From Saccharomonospora sp. CUA-673 (GTDB lineage Bacteria > Actinomycetota > Actinomycetes > Mycobacteriales > Pseudonocardiaceae): DNA of 64,000 bases. The position numbers were made by a program, and so were the translations under genes. The notes under the pieces are model-generated. The model worked only from the letters and a program-made list of their open reading frames with translations, was not told the origin of the DNA and ran no database searches. This document shows, in pieces, positions 49,859-58,658 of this stretch. The first letter of the stretch is position 1, and the number at the start of each line of letters is the position of its first letter. The DNA lies in contig NZ_MKKE01000017.1 in the NCBI RefSeq assembly GCF_001942305.1, forward strand, positions 1 through 64,000, given 5' to 3'.

Positions 49859-50157
49859 ATGCCCACCACTGTTCTCGCCGTGGCCGCCGCTTCTTGGGGC
49901 GTGGTCATGGCCCTCGCCCCACTGCTCCAACTAGGCAGGAGCTGGGTCGACGCTCCTCGGACGACGTGTCCATCGGCTACCTGGTGCTTCTGTTGCCGGG
50001 GTTCTGCCTGTGGGTCAGCTACGGGATTGCGTCCGGTGACACCGCCTTGGCTATTCCGAACTCTGCGGCAGCAGTCATTGCTGCTTTGACCAGCGCTGTT
50101 GCCATTCGGTTGCGCAAGGTTGCGCCCGACGAGGACACAAGAAATCTATTGAACTAG
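49859..50157 (+). CDS. SemiSWEET / MtN3-like transporter (frameshifted)
   Basis: About 100 residues after restoring one base near 49935. It reads VLAVAAASWGVVMALAPLLQL, then in the next frame GRRSSDDVSIGYLVLLLPGFCLWVSYGIASGDTALAIPNSAAAVI. Three membrane helices with the RSS..VS.GY and LW..YGI..D pattern of the bacterial SemiSWEET/PQ-loop half-transporters. ATG 49859 follows GGAG by 5 nt. It is an unexpected gene for a metal island. Confidence 0.6.
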
Positions 50158-50447
50158 CGGCGGCAACGCGTTGGCTCACACGTCCCGAGGAGAGAACCAC
50201 ACGGGCCCACAGCCTCTGGACGCGAGGGAAGGCTGGTGATGTATGAGCAACGGGCCTCTCGCCGACAGGAGGACTGAGTTGATACGACCACGGAGGAGCC
50301 GGAGCTGACGAGCGTGTCCGCCTCCCGATCGCGCATGTTGCCAGGAGCAAATACGCCGTCGGCGCCTCGGGATGCCCGCCATTCGTCACGCAGGCCCGCC
50401 CGCTACTCCGAACCGTATGGGGGCGGCGAGCGGGCGATGGCGAGGGG

Positions 50448-50849
50448 TTATGCGATCGCCGCGAGGAGTTCGTTGCAGGCTTGTTCGCAGGCCCGGCAGG
50501 CTTCAGCGCAGACGCGGCAGTGTTCGTGGTGGCCGGCGTGCTGCTCGCACTCGTCGCCGCAGGACTTGCATGCCTGGGCGCAGGCCTGGAGTTGGGCTCG
50601 GGTGAGGTTGGCGTCGTAGCCGGTGTGTCGGGACAGGACGCGGGCGGTGGTGGAGCAGATGTCGGCGCAGTCGAGGTTGGTGCGGATGCACTTGCGCAGC
50701 TCGGCCACCATCTCCTCGCTCAGGCAGGCATCGGCGCAGGCGGTACATGCCTGGGCGCACGCCACCAGGGTGTCGACGGTGCGGGCGAGTAGGTCTCGGT
50801 CGAGGTTGATCTCCGCGGGGTAGGTGTTCATCATCTCGGCGGTCTTCAT
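50448..50849 (-). CDS. Cys-rich four-helix-bundle copper-binding protein (DUF326/Csp-like)
   Basis: 133 residues with 16 Cys arranged mainly as CxxxC and CxxC along predicted helices (CAQACTACADAC, CAQACKSCGDEC, CRVCAEACRACEQAC) plus a HAGHHEH segment. This matches the DUF326 family, which includes the Csp copper-storage proteins that hold many Cu(I) ions inside a helical bundle. No signal peptide, so a cytosolic store is inferred. A CopR-type direct repeat lies about 95 bp upstream (50944-50960). Confidence 0.87.
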   Translation of the reverse strand: MKTAEMMNTYPAEINLDRDLLARTVDTLVACAQACTACADACLSEEMVAELRKCIRTNLDCADICSTTARVLSRHTGYDANLTRAQLQACAQACKSCGDECEQHAGHHEHCRVCAEACRACEQACNELLAAIA

Positions 50850-50943
50850 GGCTTGCTCCCTTGTCTGGTCGGGTGCGACGCCGAAGCGTGCCGCGGCGTC
50901 GCAGGTGCCCTTCCGACGCTACGGCGTCACGGCGGGTAAACCC

Positions 50944-50960
50944 ATGAAGGTTCCATGAAG
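50944..50960. promoter_or_regulatory. CopR-type direct repeat ATGAAG-N5-ATGAAG
   Basis: Two exact ATGAAG half-sites with an 11-bp period, upstream of the Csp-like gene. The half-site and period fit the CopR box reported in Corynebacterium glutamicum (TGAAGATTT repeats). The same arrangement recurs at 53626-53642. Confidence 0.65.
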
Positions 50961-51072
50961 AAAGGTCGACCCGCGCGGTAGAGCCGCCCTCGGGCGCCTG
51001 TCCGGGCTGTTCTGCCTGCGGCGCATCCTCACGGCTGCCTGATATCGCGGCAGACTAGATCGTCCCCTCCCC

Positions 51073-51668
51073 TCACGTTCCGAGTTGGAGGGTGGTGAGG
51101 CAGGTGGCCCCCTCTTTGCTGGTGGAGAAGTTGCTCTGGCCGGTGCGCCCGTCGTGGGTGACCTCGATGGTGCCCTCGATGTCGCGCGGGAGCCAGAAGC
51201 CGACGAAGCCGTTGTCGAATGTGGTCACCTGCTCATCGACGAGGACCTCGCCGGTCTCGTCGATGATGCGCACGCCGATGTCCTCGTTGGCCAGCTCGCC
51301 GCGGCAGGTGGTCAGGGAGTGGTAGTAGCACTCATGGGTCTCATCGACGTAGGGGGCAACGGACAGGTAGAACCGGTCCTCGCCCAGTGGGACCGCGATC
51401 TCCCGCTGCCGTCGGCGAGGACAAGCTGGTCCGCGCGCACGGAGGCCATGAGGTCGGTCGGACGCTCGGTTACGGGTACCCGGTCGAGGTGGTCGACGAT
51501 CTGGGTTCCGTCCATGCCGTCCAGGTCGTGTGCGGCAAAGAAATCGGCCTGATCGGTGGTGATGACAGGTGTGCTGGCCGGCGCCTGGTCGGCCTCGGGT
51601 GCGGTGCTGGAGCAGCCGGCAAGGGTCAGAAGGAGCGCGGCGGCCGCTGCGATCAGGTGGCGTCTCAC
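51073..51668 (-). CDS. cueP: CueP family copper-binding lipoprotein (frameshifted)
   Basis: About 198 residues. N-terminal lipoprotein signal (RRHLIAAAAALLLTLAGC, lipobox LAGC), then DLDGMDGTQIVDHLDRVPVTERPTDLMASVRADQLVLADG. The frame breaks near 51410 and resumes as EIAVPLGEDRFYLSVAPYVDET, CYYHSLTTC and the C-terminal ATCLTTLQL. These are the signature segments of the CueP family, a periplasmic or exported copper protein linked to copper resistance. GTG 51668 fits a lipoprotein start. Divergent from the two-component system. Confidence 0.78.
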
Positions 51669-51811
51669 CCGCCCTATTCTGCCGTATCGGAACCATCTAC
51701 CCGCCCAGGCCCTTGGTCCTGCATCGTCCCCAGCGCTCCCTCTGTCTGTCGCATTGAGGCTACCTGGCACTGGGTGGGGTGCCGTTCTTGGACAATGGAG
51801 GCATGACGGTG

Positions 51812-52507
51812 ATGACTACTGATCGCCAGCTGCCTCGGGTGCTGGTGGTCGATGACGAGGCGCCGTTGGCGCGGCTGGTGAGCGCCTACCTCGAACGCGA
51901 CGGGTTCGCGGTCGAAAGCGTCGCCGATGGCCTGATGGCGGTGGAGTTGGTGCGGCGGTGGAACCCCGCCGTGGTGGTGCTGGACCTGGGGCTGCCCGGG
52001 ATGGACGGGATCGAGGTGTGCCGGGCGGTGCGGGCATTCTCGGACTGTTACATCGTCATGCTTACCGCCCGGGTGCAGGAGCCCGACCGACTCAAGGGCT
52101 TGCTGGTCGGGGCGGATGACTATGTGATCAAGCCGTTCAGTCCTAAGGAGTTGGTGGCCCGGGTCCGGGTGATGCTGCGCCGCCCCCGGCAGGCCGACGA
52201 GCCGGTGATCGAGGTCGGCGCGCTGAGGGTGGATGTGGCCGGGCGGGAGGTGCACGTAGACGGTGCGCCGGTGGACCTGACCCGTATCGAGTTCGACGTG
52301 CTCGCCGCCCTGGCCACGCGGGCGCAGGTGGTGTTCACCCGCCGGGAGCTGATCGAGGAGGTGTGGGGGCCGGACTGGGTGGGCGATGACCACCTGGTCG
52401 ATGTCCACATCGGCCACGTGCGCCGCAAGCTGGGAGACGACGCGGCCGATCCGGTGTTCATCAAGACGGTGCGCGGGGTCGGTTATCGGATGGGCGCCGG
52501 GCGGTGA
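51812..52507 (+). CDS. copR: OmpR/PhoB-family response regulator, CopR-like
   Basis: About 231 residues. Receiver domain: VLVVDDEAPLARLV (acidic pair), phospho-acceptor Asp in VVLDLGLPGMDG, Lys in VIKPFSPKEL. Winged-helix output domain ends HIGHVRRKLGDDAADPVFIKTVRGVGYRMG. ATG 51812 is preferred over ATG 51803 because GGAGG then has proper spacing. It overlaps the histidine kinase by GTGA. Matching direct repeats upstream of a Csp-like gene and a DUF305 gene support a copper-responsive CopRS identity. Confidence 0.83.
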   Translation: MTTDRQLPRVLVVDDEAPLARLVSAYLERDGFAVESVADGLMAVELVRRWNPAVVVLDLGLPGMDGIEVCRAVRAFSDCYIVMLTARVQEPDRLKGLLVGADDYVIKPFSPKELVARVRVMLRRPRQADEPVIEVGALRVDVAGREVHVDGAPVDLTRIEFDVLAALATRAQVVFTRRELIEEVWGPDWVGDDHLVDVHIGHVRRKLGDDAADPVFIKTVRGVGYRMGAGR

Positions 52508-53625
52508 AGGCGCAGCGGTGGGGGCTGGGCACTCGACTGCTGCTGGCCACCGTCGCGGTGGTGCTGGTCGGTGCCGGCACGGCGTGGCTGGTCGCCGCGA
52601 GCCTCGGCCCGCGGATCTTCCACGAGCACATGGTCGCCGGCCAGGCAGCGGATGAGCCGGTGGTCTATCACGCCGAGTGGGCCTTCCGCGACGCCTCCAC
52701 ATTGTCCCTCTCCTTGGCCCTGCTGGCGGCGCTGGTGGCGTCGGTTGCGGTGAGCCTGTTCCTCACCCGCCGGGTGACGGTCTCTTTGACGGCGGCTACC
52801 ACCGCCGCCCGGGCGGTGGCCTCGGGAGAGCACTCGGTTCGGGTCCCACATGTGGGCATGGGCCGGGAGCTCGATGAACTGGCCGAGGCGCTGAACACCA
52901 CGGCCACCGACCTGGCCGAGGTCGAGGCCACCCGCACCCGGATGCTCGGCAACCTCGCACACGAGATACGCACCCCCTTGGCCATCCTCGACGGATACCT
53001 CCAGGCCATTGCCGACGGCGTCCACGACGCCGATGAGGAAACCGTGACCCTGCTGCGCGACCAGGTCACCCGCCTGGCCCGGCTCGGAGAGGACATCGCG
53101 CTGGTGACCACCGCCGAGGAGGGCCGGCTGACCATGCGCCGGACCCGGGTGGCCGTCACCGATCTGCTCAGCACCGCCCGGGCGCAGGCCGAGAGCCGTT
53201 ACCGGGAACGCGGCGTGGCACTGACCGTCGAGGTCTCACCGGCAGCAGCCCACGCAATGGTGGAGGTCGACCCCGACCGGCTCGGGCAGGTCCTGACCAA
53301 TCTGCTCGATAACGCCTTGCGGCACACCCCTGCCGGCGGGCACGTCGAGCTGGCCGCAGACCGAGACGGCCCCTGGCTGAGTGTGCAAGTCCGCGACGAC
53401 GGTGAGGGCATCGCGGCTGAGCACCTGCCCCACCTGTTCGACCGGTTCTATCGGGTCGACACCGCCCGCGACCGCGCTCACGGTGGTTCCGGGGTGGGCT
53501 TGGCGATCGCGCGGGCCATCACCCGCGCTCACGGCGGCACCGTGACCGCCACCAGCGCCGGTCCCGGGGCCGGGTCGACATTCACCGTCAGAGTCTCTGC
53601 CGCGCGGGTTGACGGCACGAGGTAG
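52504..53625 (+). CDS. copS: Sensor histidine kinase, CopS-like
   Basis: 373 residues. Two membrane segments (about 8-32 and 68-90) enclose a short extracellular sensor of about 35 residues containing HEHM and H. Then HAMP, H-box LAHEIRTPLAILDGYL, N-box LLDNALRHTPAGG, G-boxes RDDGEGIA and GGSGVGLAIA. GTG start coupled to the response regulator. The Met/His content of the small sensor loop is compatible with copper sensing. Confidence 0.83.
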   Translation: MKAQRWGLGTRLLLATVAVVLVGAGTAWLVAASLGPRIFHEHMVAGQAADEPVVYHAEWAFRDASTLSLSLALLAALVASVAVSLFLTRRVTVSLTAATTAARAVASGEHSVRVPHVGMGRELDELAEALNTTATDLAEVEATRTRMLGNLAHEIRTPLAILDGYLQAIADGVHDADEETVTLLRDQVTRLARLGEDIALVTTAEEGRLTMRRTRVAVTDLLSTARAQAESRYRERGVALTVEVSPAAAHAMVEVDPDRLGQVLTNLLDNALRHTPAGGHVELAADRDGPWLSVQVRDDGEGIAAEHLPHLFDRFYRVDTARDRAHGGSGVGLAIARAITRAHGGTVTATSAGPGAGSTFTVRVSAARVDGTR

Positions 53626-53642
53626 ATGAAGAGTCGATGAAG
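53626..53642. promoter_or_regulatory. CopR-type direct repeat ATGAAG-N5-ATGAAG
   Basis: Exact repeat of the arrangement at 50944-50960 (11-bp period), immediately after the kinase stop and about 160 bp upstream of the DUF305 lipoprotein gene. Confidence 0.65.
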
Positions 53643-53798
53643 ATGGCCGCGTCGGTTAGGAGCCGGGCGGGCTGATATCGTTAACTGATTCTGGGCAGGT
53701 CCCACCATGCCCGGCGACCGCGTGACGTGAGCGGTCAGTGACCGGCGCGTGGATCATGCCCTCATGACGTGATGGAGTTCTTGGAGAGGACACTGCTT

Positions 53799-54445
53799 GT
53801 GCAGAAGAAGACACTGCCCGCCATCGGCGCTGCCGTTGCCCTGGCACTGACCCTCGCGGCGTGCGGAGGCACCACCGAGGACGCCGGCCCGGCCCAAACT
53901 CCGGGGGCGGCCACCTCCGAGACGACGACCTCTACTCCCGGGACGACAACATCGGACGGGCAGGTCGACCAGGCGCACAACGATGCCGACACCATGTTCG
54001 CCCAGATGATGATCGTCCACCATGAGGGCGCCATCGAGATGGCCGACCTGGCCGTTGAGAAGGCCGCCTCGGAGGAGGTCCGGCCCCTGGCCGAGGGTAT
54101 TTCTGCGGCCCAGGGACCGGAGATCGAGCAGATGACCTCCTGGCTGGAAGCGTGGGGTGAGGACACCATGCCGATGGATGGCATGGACCATACGGACCAT
54201 GGCGGGATGGACATGGAGGGAATGAGCCAGGAAGAGGCCATGGCCGAACTCGAAGGCCTGTCCGGCACCGAGTTCGATCGACGCTTCCTGGAACTGATGA
54301 TCGCCCACCACCAGGCGCGGTCGAGATGGCCCAGACCCAGCTAGATGACGGAGAGAATCCCCAGGCGCTTGAGCTGGCGCAGCAGATCATCGACGACCAG
54401 CAAGCCGAGATCAGCGAGATGGAAGACTTGCTCGCCACCCTGTGA
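53799..54445 (+). CDS. DUF305 lipoprotein (frameshifted)
   Basis: About 215 residues after adding one G near 54318: HHQ then GAVEMAQTQLDDGENPQAL to LLATL. Lipoprotein signal LPAIGAAVALALTLAACGG. Two DUF305 repeats carry HHEGAIEMA and HHQGAVEMA, separated by a Met/His-rich MDGMDHTDHGGMDMEG stretch. DUF305 proteins are ferritin-like and common in copper and silver resistance loci. GTG 53799 has GGAGAGG about 10 nt upstream; it lies downstream of the CopR-type repeat. Confidence 0.8.
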
Positions 54446-54752
54446 AGGAGTGGCGCTCGAAGCCGATTGCCCGGCGAAAGTCGGTGCTGAGCCAGAGATC
54501 AGCGAAGAGCCTGCCGAATGCAGCGCCCCACCGTCTGACCTCCGCAGTAAACCCAGCGGAGTCTGGGCCACCGGGTCGAAGGTTCCACTGGGCGCGGGCG
54601 TAGCCCTGTGCAATGGACACGAGGCGTTGATCCCTCAGCAGGACGGGGTCCGTTCTTGTCCAAGCTTTGGGGTGAAGCGGTTCTGTGGGATCAGGTTTCG
54701 CTCCGGCATACTCTCGAATCGTGTGCGCTCACGGTTGCGTGCCAGCTGCGGG
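54446..54752. other. Intergenic stretch, nothing recognised
   Basis: About 300 bp between the convergent DUF305 and CDF genes. I see no protein motif, repeat or clear terminator. Confidence 0.5.
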
Positions 54753-55835
54753 TCAACCCTTGGCGGGCGGGGGCGCGCCCGTGTCTTGATCCGGTGTCTG
54801 GGCCATCTTTGCCGGATTGACGTGCACGGAGGCCCAATCCAGGTGGGGGACGTGTCGGCGCAGCCGGTCATGGACGCCGTGGGCGATGCCGTGACTGGCC
54901 GCGACGGTCAGGGCGGGGTCGACCGCGATGTCCAGATCGGTTTCGAGGCGGTGGCCGATCCACCGGGCGCGTGCCCGGTCCACCGACACGACCCCCGACA
55001 CCTCAGCCGCGGTGGCCTCCACCAGGTCCAAGGTGCCGGCATCGATGCCGTCCATGAGCCGCCGCACCACCGTGCGCATCGAGCTGATGAGCACGGCCAC
55101 GATGACGACGGCGATGACCAAGCCGATGACCGGGTCCACCCACGGCACGCCCACCCAGGCGCCAGTGACCCCGATGACGACCGCCAGTGAGGTCAAGGCA
55201 TCGGTGCGGGCGTGCTGGCCCTCGGCGATGAGAGCCGCCGAGCCGATGCGTCGCCCGGCCCGGATGCGATAGATGGCCACGATTTCGTTGCCGGCCGCCC
55301 CGACGAGGGAAGCGGCGAGCACCCAGCCGAGGTGGGTCATGTCCCGCTGGGTCGCCAGCGCCTGGAACGACTCCCACACGATGAGCCCGGCGGAGAGCGC
55401 GATCACCGCACCGATCAGGAGGCCAACGAGGTCCTCGGCCCGGCGGAACCCATAGCTGTAGCGCCGCGTGGGGGCGCGGCGGCCGAGGCGGAAGGCGATG
55501 ATCAACGGGATCGTTGTGGCCAGATGCCCGAGGTTGTGCAGAGTGTCGGCCAGCAGAGCAACCGATCCGCTGAGCCACACGATGACGATCTGTAGCAGCG
55601 CCGTGGCGCCCATCCCGGCGAGACTGATCCAGGCGGCGCGGATTCCCACCGATGTCGCCTCATCGGCGGTCTGGATCGCCTCGGTGTGGTCATGGCTGTG
55701 CGGTACCAGGGCGTGCTTGACCCGGACCCACACTCCACCGTGAACGTGCGGGTGGCGGAGTTCGTGAACGCCGTCGTCGTCATGAGGCTGGCGACGCCCT
55801 CGGCCATGGTCATCGGCGTCGTATATCGGTTCCAC
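54753..55835 (-). CDS. Cation diffusion facilitator (CDF) zinc-type exporter
   Basis: About 360 residues, six membrane segments. CDF motifs: LADTLHNLGHLATTIPLIIAFRLGRRAPTRRYSYGFRRAEDL with HxxxD-type metal ligands in TM2, TM5 GQHARTDALTSLAVVIGV, and an N-terminal His/Asp-rich segment (HDDDG, HPHVHGG, HSHDH). The C-terminal domain carries HVHVNP-like residues (WASVHVNP). The start is uncertain: GTG 55835 in frame, or ATG 55813 if one base is missing in the His-rich region. Divergent from a CzrA-like ArsR gene, which probably represses it in the absence of zinc. Confidence 0.85.
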   Translation of the reverse strand: MEPIYDADDHGRGRRQPHDDDGVHELRHPHVHGGVWVRVKHALVPHSHDHTEAIQTADEATSVGIRAAWISLAGMGATALLQIVIVWLSGSVALLADTLHNLGHLATTIPLIIAFRLGRRAPTRRYSYGFRRAEDLVGLLIGAVIALSAGLIVWESFQALATQRDMTHLGWVLAASLVGAAGNEIVAIYRIRAGRRIGSAALIAEGQHARTDALTSLAVVIGVTGAWVGVPWVDPVIGLVIAVVIVAVLISSMRTVVRRLMDGIDAGTLDLVEATAAEVSGVVSVDRARARWIGHRLETDLDIAVDPALTVAASHGIAHGVHDRLRRHVPHLDWASVHVNPAKMAQTPDQDTGAPPPAKG

Positions 55836-55846
55836 CCTTCCATCGT

Positions 55847-55862
55847 ACCTACGCACCTACGC
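55847..55862. promoter_or_regulatory. Tandem ACCTACGC operator candidate
   Basis: Two abutting copies of ACCTACGC followed by AGGT, between the divergent CDF and ArsR genes. The ArsR promoter -10 (TATACT, 55880-55885) is 17 bp downstream. Candidate binding site for the ArsR regulator. Confidence 0.45.
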
Positions 55863-55891
55863 AGGTAACAAGGTTGCGATATACTGACACG

Positions 55892-56314
55892 GTGCATGAT
55901 GAGCCTGTACGTCCTGTGCCCGACGATGAGCACGCCGGGATCGCCACGGAGACTTTCCGTATGCTCTCCGATCCCACCCGGGTAAAGATCCTGTGGGCGC
56001 TGTTTGAGGGCGAGTCCAGCGTCAATGTCTTGGCCGAACTCGTTGGCGCCGCGCCAACGGCGGTGAGCCAGCATCTGTCCAAGTTACGCCTTGCGGGTCT
56101 GGTGGAGAGCCGACGTGAAGGCACGTTCGCGTACTACTCCGCTACGGACTCGCACGTGCATCGCCTTCTCGCCGAGGCCCTTTCCCACGCCGAGCACGTC
56201 ACCGGGGCTGCCGCCGGAGAGGACCCCCACAGCTACGGCACTCGCACCGCAGATCCCGGCGCTTCGCGCGATCCTCAATTGACGACCTCGCGCCGAGAGC
56301 CAAGGAAGCCATAG
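55892..56314 (+). CDS. ArsR/SmtB-family metal sensor, CzrA-like
   Basis: 140 residues. Winged helix: FRMLSDPTRVKILWALFEGE, VGAAPTAVSQHLSKLRLAGLVESRREGTFAYYS. The alpha-5 zinc site is intact: in DSHVHRLLAEALSHAEH the ligands D, H(+2), H(+13), H(+16) match the CzrA spacing. GTG 55892 is chosen because it lies just after TATACT and fits the usual N-terminus. The C-terminal 30 residues are a low-complexity extension. It probably controls the divergent CDF exporter and itself in response to Zn(II). Confidence 0.85.
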   Translation: MHDEPVRPVPDDEHAGIATETFRMLSDPTRVKILWALFEGESSVNVLAELVGAAPTAVSQHLSKLRLAGLVESRREGTFAYYSATDSHVHRLLAEALSHAEHVTGAAAGEDPHSYGTRTADPGASRDPQLTTSRREPRKP

Positions 56315-56678
56315 GGTGCCGAACTCGGTCCTCGCGGCCAGGTGTCGCTGGAGGCTCCGACACCGCGGCTTCGACGATCCGCTCGGACTCGCGAACGGCA
56401 TCGCCACCTCGCTACGTGAACAGCGTGTCCCTCCACTGGTGGATGGCTGCACCTGCGTTGTGCCCGAGGGCAGCGAAGGGGACTCTGTTGTGTTCGCGAA
56501 CCAGCAGGACGCTCAACGCTGGCTCGCAAGCAGCTGACCATCCCCTCCGCGTCTTCATCCTCGCCCACCGCGAGGATACTGTTCCGGACGCCCTTGGCCT
56601 CGGACTCATCGCGGGGCGGAGAAACACTGGATCAGGAACTCCGATCATCCAGTGTTCACAATCGTTGCCAACTTTTGG
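56315..56678. other. Intergenic stretch, nothing recognised
   Basis: About 360 bp between the ArsR gene and the convergent oxidoreductase. Short frames on both strands show no family features. Confidence 0.5.
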
Positions 56679-57848
56679 TCACCGCCGTGCCGCCACCTGT
56701 GCGTGCAGCTCGGGAAGATACTCGTGAACGAGGCGGGTCGCGTCGATCCCGGTAAGTGCGACGGGAACTTCGCCAAGTTGATGGACGACCAGCAGCGGAT
56801 CGGCCGAGACGATACGTGTGCTTGTGCCGAGCGCGGGGTGGCCGGCACCAATGAGGGTGTGCCCGTGGATGCGCACGGAGAAAGTGGAGACCGGCAGGTA
56901 TGTGCGGGGGTCAGCGGCCATGCCGAGATCGTGCAGCAGCGCCTGCGCGGCGTGCGCTCCCTGGGCGGTCGAATCGTCCCAGTGGTCGATCCGATAAGCG
57001 CTGTGCCCGGGATAGTGGTGCACCGCCACGCCTCCGGCGGCGTAAATGCGCCGGTCCGGGGCATGCAGAGACCGTAGGTGACTGTCGACAGGTATGCCCT
57101 CGGGTCCGGTCCAGGGAGCCGGCGCGGTAGGCGCGGTGCCGTGAGCGACGATCGCGAGATCGCCTTCTACGCGAGTGCCATCGTCGAGGACGACGGCGAC
57201 GCGATCGGAGTGAGTGCGGATCGAACGCGCGCTTCGGCCGAGGTAGGCGGCGTGCTGGGGCTGATGCAGGTCGAGCAGCCGCCGGGCGGCGGGTTCGCCG
57301 ATCGCGCTCGCGCCCGGTACGAGTGAGCGGGCGATGAGGGCGGTGTCGTGGCCCGCATCGGTGAGCAGTGACGCGGTCTCCGAAGCGACCAGGCCGCCAC
57401 CGAGGATCAGCACCCGCGCCGGGGAGGCGTGGGCTAGGCGGTCACGTACACGGACGCCGTCGGCCATCGAATGCAGAGTGGTCAGGCGACCTGTACGCAC
57501 GGCCTCGTCGCGGCCGATGATCTCCTCATCAAGGATGCGAGGCCGGCTTCCGCTGGCGATGACGAGCGCGTCGAAGGCTCGCCTCTCGCCGGAGTCGAGA
57601 CGAACCTCTCGGGTTCGCGGGTCGATGGCGCGTACGGTATCGGCAGTAGGCACGACCCCACCATCGGGAAGCGCTGCCTGGTGGGGTTCCAGTAGCCCGA
57701 TGGCCACGCCCTTGTTGACCAGGGTCCGGTTGGAAGGCTGTTCGCCGGTTCGGGTGAACAGTTCGACGTCGACGCCCGAAGCGTGCAGGGCTTTCGTGGC
57801 GGCGGTTCCGGCTGCGCCGGCGCCGATGATTCCGACTGTCGAGGTCAT
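56679..57848 (-). CDS. FAD/NAD(P)-dependent pyridine nucleotide-disulfide oxidoreductase
   Basis: 389 residues. FAD fold VGIIGAGAAGTAATKALHASGVDVELF, the central NAD fold VLILGGGLVASETASLLTDAGH and the AAGGVAVHHYPG FAD-phosphate region. It resembles ferredoxin-reductase/nitrite-reductase-type FAD proteins without redox Cys. Its ATG overlaps the TetR stop by one base (TGATG), so the two are co-transcribed. Substrate unknown. Confidence 0.82.
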   Translation of the reverse strand: MTSTVGIIGAGAAGTAATKALHASGVDVELFTRTGEQPSNRTLVNKGVAIGLLEPHQAALPDGGVVPTADTVRAIDPRTREVRLDSGERRAFDALVIASGSRPRILDEEIIGRDEAVRTGRLTTLHSMADGVRVRDRLAHASPARVLILGGGLVASETASLLTDAGHDTALIARSLVPGASAIGEPAARRLLDLHQPQHAAYLGRSARSIRTHSDRVAVVLDDGTRVEGDLAIVAHGTAPTAPAPWTGPEGIPVDSHLRSLHAPDRRIYAAGGVAVHHYPGHSAYRIDHWDDSTAQGAHAAQALLHDLGMAADPRTYLPVSTFSVRIHGHTLIGAGHPALGTSTRIVSADPLLVVHQLGEVPVALTGIDATRLVHEYLPELHAQVAARR

Positions 57849-58495
57849 CAGGCGTCCTCCGTCTCTTTTGCGACCTGGGTGAAGGCTGGCAGCAGGATTG
57901 CGTCGATGAACCAGGGTGCGTCATCGGGGTCGAGGCGTCCTGCTCGGACTTCCTCTGCTGCGCCGTTCATCACCACGTGGGTCGTGGTGAGCAGCCAGGT
58001 CACGGGGAGGTCGTTGCGGAACGCGCCCTCACGCTGGCCCCGGAGCAGCAGGGTGCGCATGCGCGCCTCGGCCTTCTCGTGCAGCTCGCGGATGCGGGCT
58101 GCGGGAAGTTCTTTCTGCGCGGCCGCCAACAAAGCACCGGACTGGTCGACGAGCACCCAGCTGGACGAAACCAGGCGCTGAAACGCCGCTGCGGCCTCGC
58201 CGTCGAGAGACACCTCTTTGAGCACGTCTTCGCCGCGTTCAAGGCTGTCCACCAACGCTTCTTCGATGAGCTCGGCGCGGGTCTGGAAGTGGCCATACAG
58301 CGTCATGCGGCCCACCCCTGCCTCCGCGGCGATGTCGGCGACCGAGGCGTCGGGGTTCTTGCGGATCGCCGTCACGGTCGCGGCGAGGATCTTCGCCCGG
58401 TTGCGCTGGGCGTCGGCCCGCTGGTTGGCCGCGCGGTTCGCTGTCGCCGGGGCGCGACGGGTGCCCCGTGTCGCCTGAGCCTTCTTCGTCGGCAT
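57848..58495 (-). CDS. TetR-family transcriptional regulator
   Basis: 215 residues. N-terminal HTH: NRAKILAATVTAIRKNPDASVADIAAEAGVGRMTLYGHFQTRAELIEEAL. A basic Ala/Arg-rich 30-residue N-terminal tail precedes it. It is divergent from the DHA2 exporter and the intergenic region holds a TGTA-N5-TACA dyad, the expected arrangement for a TetR repressor of its own operon and the pump. Confidence 0.88.
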   Translation of the reverse strand: MPTKKAQATRGTRRAPATANRAANQRADAQRNRAKILAATVTAIRKNPDASVADIAAEAGVGRMTLYGHFQTRAELIEEALVDSLERGEDVLKEVSLDGEAAAAFQRLVSSSWVLVDQSGALLAAAQKELPAARIRELHEKAEARMRTLLLRGQREGAFRNDLPVTWLLTTTHVVMNGAAEEVRAGRLDPDDAPWFIDAILLPAFTQVAKETEDA

Positions 58496-58533
58496 CGTCC
58501 ACCTCGCAAGTCGTATGGGAATGTATGAGATAG

Positions 58534-58546
58534 TGTAGCTGTTACA
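58534..58546. promoter_or_regulatory. TetR operator candidate TGTA-GCTGT-TACA
   Basis: Inverted repeat in the TetR/exporter divergent region, flanked by outer TGTA (58523-58526) and TACA (58552-58555) elements that extend the symmetry. Confidence 0.5.
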
Positions 58547-58658
58547 TCCTGTACACCGATGCTTGAGTTACGGTGTCGTCGCCGGATCGGCGACGGACAC
58601 ACACGAGAGGAGCAGAGCGCTATGAGTACGACACACACGCCTCCGGGGGGGGTGCGAC

